Origin: Bacteroidota bacterium
GTDB lineage: Bacteria; Bacteroidota; Bacteroidia; SXHM01
Direction: 5' to 3'
Length of the DNA: 64,000 bases
NCBI GenBank assembly: GCA_947479755.1
Contig: CANKAM010000002.1
Location: 101,324 to 165,323, forward strand
In this document: positions 32,572 to 42,500 of the stretch, piece after piece
Numbering within the stretch: the first letter of the stretch is position 1
Layout: each line of letters opens with the position of its first letter
Notes under the pieces: generated by a model
The model's input: the letters and a program-made list of their open reading frames with translations, nothing else
What the model was told of the DNA's origin: nothing
Database searches by the model: none
Made by a program: the position numbers and the translations under genes

Positions 32572-33447
32572 TTAATAATATAAATCGTCTCCTTTCAGTT
32601 TCAGGTATTTCCGGACTGCGAATGTAGTGGAAAGCCATGAAATAAGTGCACCGGCAGCAACTACGCCTGTAAACAGGATTGCAGTGATTACAAATTCCTG
32701 CAAAGCAAAAAGTTCGGGTGCCGATTTTCTAACAAAAAGAATTACAAAAAGTAACATAATGTTAGCTATTCCCGCCCCAATTAACCCTCTGATAATCCCG
32801 GTTATTACAAATGGTTTACGGATAAATTCCTGCGTTGCTCCAACCAATTGCATACTCTTAATAATAAAGCGTTTTGAATACACCGAAAGACGGATGGTGT
32901 TATTAATTAACGCCACCGCTACAATGCTCAGCAGGCCGCAGAAAATTAAAATGACAAAACCCATTTTGCGCACGTTGCGGTTGATGACTTCTACTAACGA
33001 TTTCTGATAATAGACTTCATGAACTTTAGGGTCTTGCATTAGTTCGGCTTCCATTTTTGCAAGGCTGTCGGGGTTGGCATAATCGGCTTTAAGGCGCACA
33101 TCGATGGAAGGCAGGAGCGGATTGTATCCTAAGAACTCAACAAAGTCTTCACCTAAATCTTCTTTCAGGCGAATGGCTGCTTCGTCTTTGCTGATGAATT
33201 TGGTGGATTTTACACTGGGTCTTGCATCCATAAATTTCTGCAATTGCAGCATGTCAACTTCCTTGGTATTGTCTTTCATGATAACGGAAAAGCCTATGTT
33301 TTCACGTACATAAATGGAAAGCGTTTGTGCATAAAGCATTATGAGTCCCAGAATTCCGATGAGGAATAAAACCAATGAAATACTGACTACTGCCGAGATA
33401 TTGGAATTACGGACTTTTCGCTGATGCGCTTTTTCTTCGTCTGTCAT
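32572..33447 (-). CDS. ftsX: Cell division protein FtsX
   Basis: Four-TM permease pattern; YVRENIGFSVIMKD; MQLVGATQEFIRKPFVITGIIRGLIGA. Confidence 0.92.
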   Translation of the reverse strand: MTDEEKAHQRKVRNSNISAVVSISLVLFLIGILGLIMLYAQTLSIYVRENIGFSVIMKDNTKEVDMLQLQKFMDARPSVKSTKFISKDEAAIRLKEDLGEDFVEFLGYNPLLPSIDVRLKADYANPDSLAKMEAELMQDPKVHEVYYQKSLVEVINRNVRKMGFVILIFCGLLSIVAVALINNTIRLSVYSKRFIIKSMQLVGATQEFIRKPFVITGIIRGLIGAGIANIMLLFVILFVRKSAPELFALQEFVITAILFTGVVAAGALISWLSTTFAVRKYLKLKGDDLYY

Positions 33448-33480
33448 GTTTTTTTAAGCGCGGCTAAATTAGGAAAGATT

Positions 33481-33574
33481 CGTCATTGCGATGGCGCTTT
33501 TTTGCGCCAGAAGCAATCTCTCAATATTGTTCTTTGTTCAATCAGGAGATTGCTTCGCTACGCTCGCAATGACG
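33481..33574. repeat. REP-like palindrome CGTCATTGCGA...TCGCAATGACG
   Basis: Terminal inverted repeat plus internal GCAATCTC/GAGATTGCTTCG; second family copy at 57207. Confidence 0.8.
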
Positions 33575-33579
33575 GAGAA

Positions 33580-34995
33580 CTATTTCAACACCTTACTCTG
33601 GCAAACAAAATCCGATTTAGGAATATCGGTTTTTGCAATGGCATTGAAACCACCTTCCACTTCGGTGAAGTTGCGGTAGCCGCGTGCCTGCAAAATACTT
33701 GCTGCTATCATGCTGCGGTAGCCTCCGGCACAGTGCATAAAAAAATGCTCGTCAGGATTTATGTCTTTTACCCAGTCGTTGATATAAGCCAACGGCTTGC
33801 TGTAGGCTTCATTAATATGCTCGGCTTCATACTCTGTTTCTTTACGGATGTCCACTACTTTGCTTTCACCGTGTTTGTATTGATCTGCAAATTGTGCAGG
33901 TGTAATGCGGTTGATGGTGTCGGTTTCTTTTCCTGAATCGAGCCAGGTTTTGATGCCGCCTTTTAAATGCCCGAGTATATTATCAAAACCAACACGGCTA
34001 AGACGGGTAACGGTTTCTTCTTCTTTGCCGGGGTCGGTTACCAGCAGCAAAGGTTGCTTTACATCGGCAAGCAAGGCGCCTACCCAGGGAGCAAAATCAC
34101 CGTTCAGTCCTATGCTTACTGATTGCGGAATAAAGCCTTTCCAGAACTCGTTATTGCTGCGGGTATCTAAAATCAATGCGCCTGTTTCTTCGGCTGCTGC
34201 TTCAAACTCAGTGGCTGAAAGGGCACGCATTCCGTTATTTAAAACAGTTTCAAAACTGTCGTAGCCTTTTTTGTTCATGGCCACATTCATTCCGAAATAG
34301 GCAGGAGGAGGAAGCAAACCATCGGTTACTTCTTTCACAAATTCCTGCTCGGTCATGTTGGCGCGTAGGGCATAATTAAACTGCTTCTGGTTGCCAATGG
34401 TGGAAACAGTTTCTTTACTCATGTTTTTTCCGCAGGCGCTTCCCGCACCGTGTGCAGGATATACAATCACATCATCTGCAAGGGGCATTATCTTTTCGTG
34501 CAATGATTTATATAGCGTGGCAGCTAACTGTTCCATAGTCATGTTGGCGGCTTTCTGTGCCAGATCGGGGCGACCAACATCACCTATAAACAAAGTGTCA
34601 CCTGAAAAAATCGCATGGTCTTTTCCGTTTTCGTCAATCAATAAAAAGGTGGTGCTTTCCATAGTATGACCGGGTGTGTGCAGCACTTTTATTTTCAGTT
34701 TTCCGAGTTCAAATACTTGTCCGTCTTTAGCGCTGATGCAATCAAACTCACAGGCAGCATTAGGACCATAAATAATAGGAGCACCTGTTGAGCGGCTCAG
34801 GTCAACATGTCCGCTTACAAAGTCGGCATGAAAATGTGTTTCAAAAATGTATTTCAGTTTTACGCCATCGCGTTTAAGGCGGTCTAAGTACGGCTGTACT
34901 TCTCGCAGCGGGTCAATTATGGCCGCTTCACCATTACTTGTTATATAATAAGCACCTTGAGCAAGGCAGCCGGTATAGATTTGTTCAATGTTCAT
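33580..34995 (-). CDS. MBL-fold metallo-hydrolase with rhodanese domains (persulfide dioxygenase-like)
   Basis: THFHADFVSGHVDLSR; HTPGHTMEST; FSGDTLFIGDVGRPDL; C-terminal rhodanese HCAGGYRSMIAAS. Confidence 0.93.
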   Translation of the reverse strand: MNIEQIYTGCLAQGAYYITSNGEAAIIDPLREVQPYLDRLKRDGVKLKYIFETHFHADFVSGHVDLSRSTGAPIIYGPNAACEFDCISAKDGQVFELGKLKIKVLHTPGHTMESTTFLLIDENGKDHAIFSGDTLFIGDVGRPDLAQKAANMTMEQLAATLYKSLHEKIMPLADDVIVYPAHGAGSACGKNMSKETVSTIGNQKQFNYALRANMTEQEFVKEVTDGLLPPPAYFGMNVAMNKKGYDSFETVLNNGMRALSATEFEAAAEETGALILDTRSNNEFWKGFIPQSVSIGLNGDFAPWVGALLADVKQPLLLVTDPGKEEETVTRLSRVGFDNILGHLKGGIKTWLDSGKETDTINRITPAQFADQYKHGESKVVDIRKETEYEAEHINEAYSKPLAYINDWVKDINPDEHFFMHCAGGYRSMIAASILQARGYRNFTEVEGGFNAIAKTDIPKSDFVCQSKVLK

Positions 34996-35005
34996 GGGTT
35001 AATCA

Positions 35006-35040
35006 GTTCAAAGTTGAAAGTCCAAAGTTGAAAGTTTGTA
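35006..35040. repeat. 14-bp imperfect tandem repeat AAAGTTGAAAGTCC/AAAGTTGAAAGTTT
   Basis: Direct reading in the 5' region of the MBL/rhodanese gene. Confidence 0.7.
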
Positions 35041-35105
35041 GTACAAAGGTGCAAAGATGTTTTGAAACGGGCAGTTACATTTGTTACAATTATCGCAACA
35101 AGGAA

Positions 35106-35570
35106 TTAAAACTTCCCAAACATCTTCTCCACAGCCACGGTGCGAAAATCAAAAATTTCTTTCAGTTTTCCTCTTATAAAAAGTGCGTTGGCTATTACTC
35201 CCAGAAATCCCAAGGGTGGCTGATAGCTCACAATATCAGTCATCAGCACACCGCCTTCAATGGTTTCAACCTTGTGCTGATGATGCCACATGGCATAAGG
35301 TCCCATGCGTTGCTCGTCCACAAAATAACGGTGATTTTCTACATGCGTTATTTCGGTTACCCAGGTCATTTTTATTCCCAGCAGCGGACTAACTTTATAG
35401 GAAATAATCATTCCCGGATACATTTTTTCAGGAAGGTTAGCACCTGTTATTTCAAAGCCCATGTAAGCAGGTGTAATCTCTTTCAGGTTTTTTGGTGAGG
35501 AGATAAAATCCCATACCTGCTCAACCGAGGCGGGTATTTTCTGTGTTGCAGTAAACTGGTAAAATGCCAT
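35106..35570 (-). CDS. SRPBCC family protein
   Basis: TATQKIPASVEQVWDFISSPKNLKEITP; SRPBCC ligand-binding pattern. Confidence 0.85.
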   Translation of the reverse strand: MAFYQFTATQKIPASVEQVWDFISSPKNLKEITPAYMGFEITGANLPEKMYPGMIISYKVSPLLGIKMTWVTEITHVENHRYFVDEQRMGPYAMWHHQHKVETIEGGVLMTDIVSYQPPLGFLGVIANALFIRGKLKEIFDFRTVAVEKMFGKF

Positions 35571-35576
35571 ATTTTT

Positions 35577-36080
35577 TTAACGGTTAAGGTACCAAAATGC
35601 TGCATTAAGCAACGATGCAAAACTTACCCATGCCAGATAAGGCAGTTGCAAAAAAGCAGCTGTTGGCGAAAGTTTGTGAAACCGTATAATCATATTCAAA
35701 ATACAACCCCAAAGCAATGCTATTTCTATAAGTGCTATATCAGTACGATGGAAATAAAAGAACAGAAAGCTCCAGCTGAAATTAAGAAACAGCTGAACCC
35801 CGAAAATTATAAGCGCTGTTGTGCGCAGGTTTGATTTTGGTGTTTGCAAAATCAGGTAAAGTCCTATGCCCATTAATATGTAAAGTGTAGTCCATGCCGG
35901 ACCAAAAACCCACGAAGGTGGATTGAAAAATGGTTTTTGCAGTGTATCAAACCACCCGTTCATGCCGCTTGCAGTGGCTATGCCCGATGTAAATCCTACA
36001 AGTAAAACTCCTGCTATGCAGGCTGTCAGTTTAAGCCATTTGATGTTTGCCATAGAGCTGTTATTAGTAAAGGTAAACAA
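35577..36080 (-). CDS. TspO/MBR family protein
   Basis: W..L.KP.F.PP.WVFGPAWT.LY..MG motif; five TM segments; start may be the internal M near 36053. Confidence 0.93.
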   Translation of the reverse strand: MFTFTNNSSMANIKWLKLTACIAGVLLVGFTSGIATASGMNGWFDTLQKPFFNPPSWVFGPAWTTLYILMGIGLYLILQTPKSNLRTTALIIFGVQLFLNFSWSFLFFYFHRTDIALIEIALLWGCILNMIIRFHKLSPTAAFLQLPYLAWVSFASLLNAAFWYLNR

Positions 36081-36110
36081 ACAGGGTGGGGGAATGTTCA
36101 GGGGCTGAGG

Positions 36111-36593
36111 TTACACCTTCTCAATCAACACCACCGCATAAGCCGAAACACCTTCTTCACGGCCTACATAGCCCAGCTTTTCTGTGGTGGTAGCTTTAAT
36201 GGAAAGGTCTTCTTCGCTGATGCCCATTACCTGAGCCAACACCCGTTTCATTTCAGGTATAAACGGGTTTATTTTTGGGCGTTGCAGGCAAATGGTGCTG
36301 TCAATATTGCCGATGGTATAGCCTTTTTCGGTAATCAGTTCCACCACTCTTTTCAGCAGAATTTTGCTGTCAATATTCTTGAACTCGCCAGCGGTATCAG
36401 GGAAATGAAAACCAATATCGCGCATGTTGGCTGCGCCCAGCAGGGCATCGCAGATAACGTGAATAAGCACATCGGCATCGCTATGACCAAAGGCACCATG
36501 GGTGTGGGGTATTTGTATGCCGCCCAGCCAAAAGGGGTGTCCTTCTCTCAGTTGGTGAACATCAAAGCCGAAGCCGGTACGGATTTTTGCCAT
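36111..36593 (-). CDS. ispF: 2-C-methyl-D-erythritol 2,4-cyclodiphosphate synthase
   Basis: RTGFGFDVHQL; AFGHSDADVLIHVICDALLGAA; ATTTEKLGYVGREEGVSAYA; start set at MAKIRTG. Confidence 0.96.
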   Translation of the reverse strand: MAKIRTGFGFDVHQLREGHPFWLGGIQIPHTHGAFGHSDADVLIHVICDALLGAANMRDIGFHFPDTAGEFKNIDSKILLKRVVELITEKGYTIGNIDSTICLQRPKINPFIPEMKRVLAQVMGISEEDLSIKATTTEKLGYVGREEGVSAYAVVLIEKV

Positions 36594-36692
36594 AACTCTT
36601 TTGGGCTTAGTTTTATTGCCCATGCAAATATAGATGTGAAGTTGTAATAACCAAGATTGCAATCTGGGATTACTCACCTATTTATATAAACT

Positions 36693-37007
36693 GCGTTTTC
36701 CGTTCAACCATGTCATTTTCCGTTCAACTACCCCTTTTTCTATCAAAAACCTGCTTTTTACCTCCAAAAGCACTCCTTTCAGAGGTGCGGACACTCCTTT
36801 TGGTAGTGCGGAGGCTCCTTTTACAGGTGCGGACACCCCTTTTACAGGTGCGGAGGCTCCTTTTGGAGGTGCGGACACTCCTTTTTCAAGTGCGGACATT
36901 ACTTTTAAAAGTGATTATGCCTCTTTTTTATGTAAAAAGAATACTTTTTGAAGAAAAAGGATAACTTTTTACAGAAAAGAGCTTCCTTTTGCTAAAAAAT
37001 GTTAAAA
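36693..37007. repeat. Tandem array, strict 21-bp period, about 15 units each opening with a T-tract
   Basis: Unit starts counted every 21 bp from 36693 to 36987; central units TTTTACAGGTGCGGACACCCC/TTTTACAGGTGCGGAGGCTCC. Confidence 0.95.
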
Positions 37008-37113
37008 AACAGCCTCAAAAGTTAAAATCTGTTAAAAACGGGAGGGTGTTTTTAAAACTGACCTGAAAACGCTATTCATTTGTAGCATATAAACCAATTA
37101 ACACTATTTAATT

Positions 37114-38079
37114 ATGAGAAAATCAGAAGTAAAACCAATTTTTAACCAATCGTTTGCCGACCTGATGCAGCTTGGCGACAAAGCAGATGATTTAATGGAG
37201 CGCGATGCCGTAGAACTTCTGCCCTACGGTGTAGATGCCACCTTTCGCAGCGACACGGCTACACTTACCCAAGACCTTAAAGACTTTCCCACCGATGAGG
37301 AGTTGCAAGGTGCAGCAGCTGAACAAACAGAAATCAAAAACGAAAGTGCCGATGTTGTAAAGGTTCTTATTCGTTCAGTAATGGTAAGAGCTAAAAATGC
37401 TTTTGGCGAAAGCAGCGCAAAATACCGCAGGTTTGGCACTAAAGGTTTGGACGAATTAACGGATAATGATTTGCTCAAATGCGGCAAAAGAGTAGTGCGT
37501 ACAGCCACCCTTTTTCAGGTGCCCCTTTCAGCAAAAGGTTTAACTCCCGCTATGATTGCGGCTTTAAACACTAAGGTAACCACCTTTGATGATGACATTG
37601 ATGCACAGGACGATGCCATCCGTCAGCGCGACAATGCTACTGAAGACCGCATTGAACTGGGCAATGCGCTCTACAAAAAAATTACCGAACTCTTTGATTA
37701 CGGTAAGGATTATTGGATAACCCGTGATGAAGCTAAGTACAACGATTACGTTATTTATGACCAGCCCGCAGGCAACGACCTGTTTTTTGATGGCACTATT
37801 GCAGGCATGACCACTGAAAATGTGCTGGACGCAACTGCGGTAGATGAATATCTAGTTGGTGTGCAACTGCGTATAAAAAACACTACAGCAGGACCTGTTA
37901 TTGGAGGTTTGTTTTTCTACACCGCCATGAACCCCGGTGATGGCTGGAGTGGCTTAGGTCAAAACCTGAACCCCGGTCAGGAAGCCACCATTACTTTAGG
38001 TGCAGCAGATTACCGCCCGTATTTTAATATACAAAACCAAGGACCAAATGAGCAGACTTGGGAAGTGGAGATATTATAG
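37114..38079 (+). CDS. Uncharacterised 321-aa protein: helical N-terminal part and beta-rich C-terminal part
   Basis: Long ORF with uniform coding character, ATG after an AT-rich leader, followed by a terminator; no family recognised. Confidence 0.88.
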   Translation: MRKSEVKPIFNQSFADLMQLGDKADDLMERDAVELLPYGVDATFRSDTATLTQDLKDFPTDEELQGAAAEQTEIKNESADVVKVLIRSVMVRAKNAFGESSAKYRRFGTKGLDELTDNDLLKCGKRVVRTATLFQVPLSAKGLTPAMIAALNTKVTTFDDDIDAQDDAIRQRDNATEDRIELGNALYKKITELFDYGKDYWITRDEAKYNDYVIYDQPAGNDLFFDGTIAGMTTENVLDATAVDEYLVGVQLRIKNTTAGPVIGGLFFYTAMNPGDGWSGLGQNLNPGQEATITLGAADYRPYFNIQNQGPNEQTWEVEIL

Positions 38080-38094
38080 TAAGTGAGTAGAAAT

Positions 38095-38126
38095 AAAAAA
38101 GCCTCGCAATTTTGCGGGGCTTTTTT
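38095..38126. terminator. Bidirectional rho-independent terminator
   Basis: AAAAAAGCCTCGCAATTTTGCGGGGCTTTTTT between the 321-aa gene and porV. Confidence 0.85.
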
Positions 38127-38147
38127 ATTTATCTGTTTGAGTGAAAC

Positions 38148-39395
38148 TTACTCAGCTCCGCCTTCTTTATCTTTCTTAGCCTTTAGGTTAGCAAAATCAA
38201 AGGTAAGGGTAAAGCGCAGCGTGTTTTCAAGAGGGTGGCGTTGCTGTGTAGGTACTAAATAAGCAAAGTCAAGTCCGAACACATTGTAGCGGATACCTGC
38301 ACCCAGCGTAAAATATTTACGGTTACCTTTTGAAGCATGCTCGTTAAAATAACCTGCACGCACCGCAAACATTTTATTGTACCAATATTCCATACCAATA
38401 GAATAGGTTAATTCACGAAACTCTTCGGCAGCTCCACCGGGAGCATCACCAAAGCTTTGAATAATTCCGGCAGGAACACTTACGTTGGGATTTTTTCCTT
38501 TATCAATTTGATAATAGCCGTTTCCATCAGGTATTGGATTGCCGGATGAATCACGAGCTAAAGTAGGTGGTGTAGGCACTAACAGTTTGTTGATGTCAAC
38601 CATAACCGCAAGTGAGTTAAACTCATCAAAATTGATTTTGTAAGAAGGGCCAAGGCGCAGGTTGATTGGAATAAAATCTTTCTCCGAAGTATTGGTGTAA
38701 GAAACCTTGTTGCCGATATTAGAAATAACTAAACCAAAAGCAAAGTCAGATTTCATATCGCCAATCTTAATGTTTGGCTTGGTAATGTACAGACCCACAT
38801 CACCGGCAACTGCGTTGGCAGCTTTGGTGGCAGCACCTTCCACGCTAATTCCTCCTGTAAGATTTGAGTTTACATAACGCAGGGCAATACCCATAGAAAT
38901 AAAGTCAGAAAGTTTGCGCGAATAAGCTAAATCCAATGCAAATTCATTCGGGCGGAAATTGCCGATTACGTTACCAACGTTATCGGTAAACGTAATATCT
39001 CCCAAAGAAAAATAGCGCAATGAACCGCCAATGGTTTGCAGTTTCTTCTTTCCGAAACGTCCGTAGCCCGAAAGGTAAGCAAGGTTAATATCGGGAACCA
39101 GTTTGCGCAACCATGGAGTGTAAGAAACAGCAAATCCCATGTCATTTTCAACAAAGGCAAGTTTACCCGGATTCCAGTGAATAGAAGCTGCATCAGGTGA
39201 TGATGCAACACCTACATCTCCCATTGCGCCTGCTCTTGCATCGGGAGTGATGGCTAAGAACGGAACCGCTGTGGTTATGGTGTTAATCTGTATCGTTTCG
39301 GCTGTCTGATTCTGATTTTGTTGCGCAAGAACGTGTTGGCTTCCTGCGCAAAAAGTAAACGCTGTCAGGGCTGTTAAAACAAGTTTGTTTTTCAT
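38148..39395 (-). CDS. porV: Type IX secretion system outer membrane protein PorV (LptO)
   Basis: AVPFLAITPDARAGAMGDVGVASSPDAASIHWNPGKLAF; position next to porU; start reset to MKNKLVLTALTAF because upstream codons translate a palindromic repeat. Confidence 0.95.
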   Translation of the reverse strand: MKNKLVLTALTAFTFCAGSQHVLAQQNQNQTAETIQINTITTAVPFLAITPDARAGAMGDVGVASSPDAASIHWNPGKLAFVENDMGFAVSYTPWLRKLVPDINLAYLSGYGRFGKKKLQTIGGSLRYFSLGDITFTDNVGNVIGNFRPNEFALDLAYSRKLSDFISMGIALRYVNSNLTGGISVEGAATKAANAVAGDVGLYITKPNIKIGDMKSDFAFGLVISNIGNKVSYTNTSEKDFIPINLRLGPSYKINFDEFNSLAVMVDINKLLVPTPPTLARDSSGNPIPDGNGYYQIDKGKNPNVSVPAGIIQSFGDAPGGAAEEFRELTYSIGMEYWYNKMFAVRAGYFNEHASKGNRKYFTLGAGIRYNVFGLDFAYLVPTQQRHPLENTLRFTLTFDFANLKAKKDKEGGAE

Positions 39396-39456
39396 CTGAT
39401 TTTTTTTGAAGGATTGCAAAGATAGATTTATTTGTGATTTTATTTGTTTTTGTTTT

Positions 39457-39539
39457 GGAACGCGGATGACGCTGATTTGGCTGATTTTCGCTGATTTTAA
39501 ATCCGTTTTTATCCGCACAATCCGTGTCATCTGCGTTCC
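39457..39539. repeat. 83-bp imperfect inverted repeat between porU and porV
   Basis: Arms GGAACGCGGATGACGCTGATT / AATCCGTGTCATCTGCGTTCC (3 mismatches over 21 bp by eye) with further internal pairing. Confidence 0.85.
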
Positions 39540-39544
39540 ATTAA

Positions 39545-42500
39545 TTAATTCAGTATTACTAATTTTTCAAATGCCTGTGCCGAGTAGCCTTCAGGTGTGC
39601 GCACTTTTATGCGATACACATAAACACCGTTACCTATTTTCTGGTCGTAATCATCACGCCCGTTCCAGGCAATGCCTTCGGCACGGAAACCATCGCAGTT
39701 TACTTGTTCGTTAATAGTTTTAACCACTTTTCCTGAAACAGTAAACACCTGAATATTTACATCCAGATCGGCACAAGGTCGGTTATGCTCAAACATAAAT
39801 TGAGTGTTGGTGGTAAATGGATTGGGGTAGTTCAGTACATGGCTCAGCGCTAGCTCTGCCGACTGCGAAACCACAAACTCGGTATAAGCATCAGACGAAT
39901 TATTGTAAACATCCCACACTTTCATTTTCAGGGTGTGGTTGCCTTCACTCAGTTCAGAGAAAGGGTAGCGTATGGTTCCGCTCTGATAACTGTTCAGGTC
40001 GGCCTGGTAATACTCGTTCAGCACGATTGTTCTGTTGGTGTTTTCGTCCAGTACGGCAGCAACATCGTGTCCTATGCCGTTACCCACGGTGTTAATTCCA
40101 TTGGGGTCGCTTACTACGGCATATAAAAGAGGATTTTCGTTGGTAACGCCACCAAAAACAAATTTATCATCGTTCAGGTAAAGATTTACCTGCGGACCGC
40201 TTACATCGTTTGCAACGTTATCGGCAGAACCACCTATAATCACATTTTCGTAATTTCCGTTGGCATCCGTAACTCCGTCATAAGCATAATAGCTGATGCG
40301 CCCGTAACCATAATTATAGGATATGTCTTTGGGTACAATAAATGTGAACGTAAAATCGCCATTGGTAACGCTTGCTTTGCCTTTATAAAGAATGTTTTTC
40401 TGCAGTTTAAAACTTTCAACACTGCTGGCAGGGTCGTTTGCAAGCGTATTAATGGTTGCTGCCTTATCAAAAACAGTAGGGTAAATCAATCCGTTGAAGT
40501 TGGCCATTTTATTGCCATTGCGGTCGCGTACCTCGCCTGTTACGGTTACCAGTCCAAGCGCTTTCAGTGTATCGGCAGTTCCGCCCACCGGGTTTCCGTT
40601 TACCGAAGTGGTAACTACATTGTTTACCGGATAAGCCAAACGCTGTGCGGGGTCGCCCAACAACGAGAAGTTGCGGCTGTTCTGGATAACTCCGTTAGTG
40701 CCTTCGTTCACGGTTTTGCGCATTACCTCGCCCATAGTGGGTATAGGTTCGCCATCAACAGGGAATAAATGCTTGTAAAAATTTTTGTTCAGTGTAAAGT
40801 TAGGTGCTGAAAAAACCAATCGGGTGGTAGTGAACAAAGCAATTCCGCCACCATTCGGGTTTAATAAAACAAGTTCGCCTGCTGAGGTTCTGCCCGGATC
40901 TTCAAAGCGCGAAAACTCGCAGGTGGCAGTAACAAAAGCAGGAAGATTTTCAATGTTGGTCCAGCTGTTAATGTCCGAAACTTCTAAAACACGTTCGTGT
41001 GCCCAGCCCACTTCACCACCATGTCCGGTATAGTTTACAACCAATGCGCCTTTCAGAACACGGTTATTAATAGCGTCTTTCACCGAAGGGTAACGTTGTC
41101 CGCCCGGAGTAGATTCCTCCACAAAGGCATCGAAATAGATTTTGTCGAGGTTGTAATTATTTTGCGTGGTATCCAGCCCTTTTGCAATGGCATCGGCCTG
41201 ATCAAAATGTTGATTATTATCTTCATCATCGCCTACAAAGCAAATCCAGTTTTTCCAGTCGGGTGATGAAATACTTACGGTTTGTGCCGTGCAAAGGCTT
41301 GGGTTTGTTTCAACGGTGGCAATACCTTCATAGTCGAGAATTTTAGTTACTACATTGGTTGCTTCCTGCAAAGTTTGCACTGGCAAACGCCCTATTCCGA
41401 TGTCGAGAAAATGAGGGTTGCAGCTGTCGCAACCTTCTACCCAAACGCCTTCGTTGCTATCAAGAAAACCGAAAAAATCATCGGAAACATAAGACGAGGT
41501 GGGACTTAAAGATTGTGCACTTTGATAGGTAACAATGCGGTTAGTGTTATTGTCAAGACGGTCGCGGTTATCGTAAGAGCCATCGCCAAAAAGCAGAAGA
41601 TATTTTGGTAATTCATCATCGTTGGTAGCGCGGTCGTAAAATAGTTTCATCATGTCACGGATGGCTGATACATCCTGCGCTCCCGAAGCAAATTCATTAT
41701 AAACCTGTTGAGGTGTAACAATGGCAACCGTAAGCGGACTAACCACATTGTTGCGGTGAAAATTAGCAAGGCGCTCGGCTTCGCTTAAATATTCGGGATA
41801 AGCTACAATAACCATATCCACTTGCGGAAGTGCGTGTATATCCTGATTGGCAACAAAACCTGCGCTAACAGGAGTTAAATAAGAAGAACCGTCAAAAGCA
41901 ACATACTCATGCAACGTTTCTGCCGATGCCCTGAAAATATGGTTAGAACCTGAAAGCGCTGCATCCTGTTTGCGGATATTTAGAGGGTCAGTTACATCCC
42001 AAATGGTAACTGCAGAACTTGAATTGCCGAGTGAAAACTCTGCAACATTACCTGTGCCAATACTGCTTGCATCACGGAAAATGGTCTGACCTCCTGAAAC
42101 GGCTAAGCTTCTGCGCACATTCAACTCAATATAGTTAAGCCAGGCAACAGCCGTTGAAAATCCGCTTTTATTATAGGTAACCGTTACATTAAGTGTTGAA
42201 CTTGTTGATGTGAAATCGGCATTTGCCGTTGCATCCGAAGCCTGTGCGTTGGTATAAACACCCGTTACATTCTGAAATGGAATGTTTAAAGGCGAGCCAT
42301 TGTTAACCTTTACATTAAACGAAGTGCTGGTACCCGAACCGCAGGCGCATTGTCCGGCACCTGATACTTTTATGTTTGCAGGAGTTGATGCATCAATATT
42401 TGGAAACGAAAATGAAAAGTCATACGCATTCTGAATGTCAAAATACTCACCATACCATTGTCTGCCCGATTTGATGATATTTTTTTCATCGCTTTCATGG

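Noticed and set aside
36594-36677. N-terminal extension of IspF
   Set aside because: IspF proteins begin near M(A)KIRTGFGFDVH; the extension is most likely leader sequence.
36710-36964. 84-aa leucine-rich ORF as a confident gene
   Set aside because: Open frame is explained by the 21-bp period; the opposite strand is equally open; no evidence of translation.
39396-39530. N-terminal extension of PorV from the ORF track (MTRIVRIKTDLKSAK...)
   Set aside because: These codons translate the palindromic repeat; a proper signal peptide begins at MKNKLVLTALTAF (39395).
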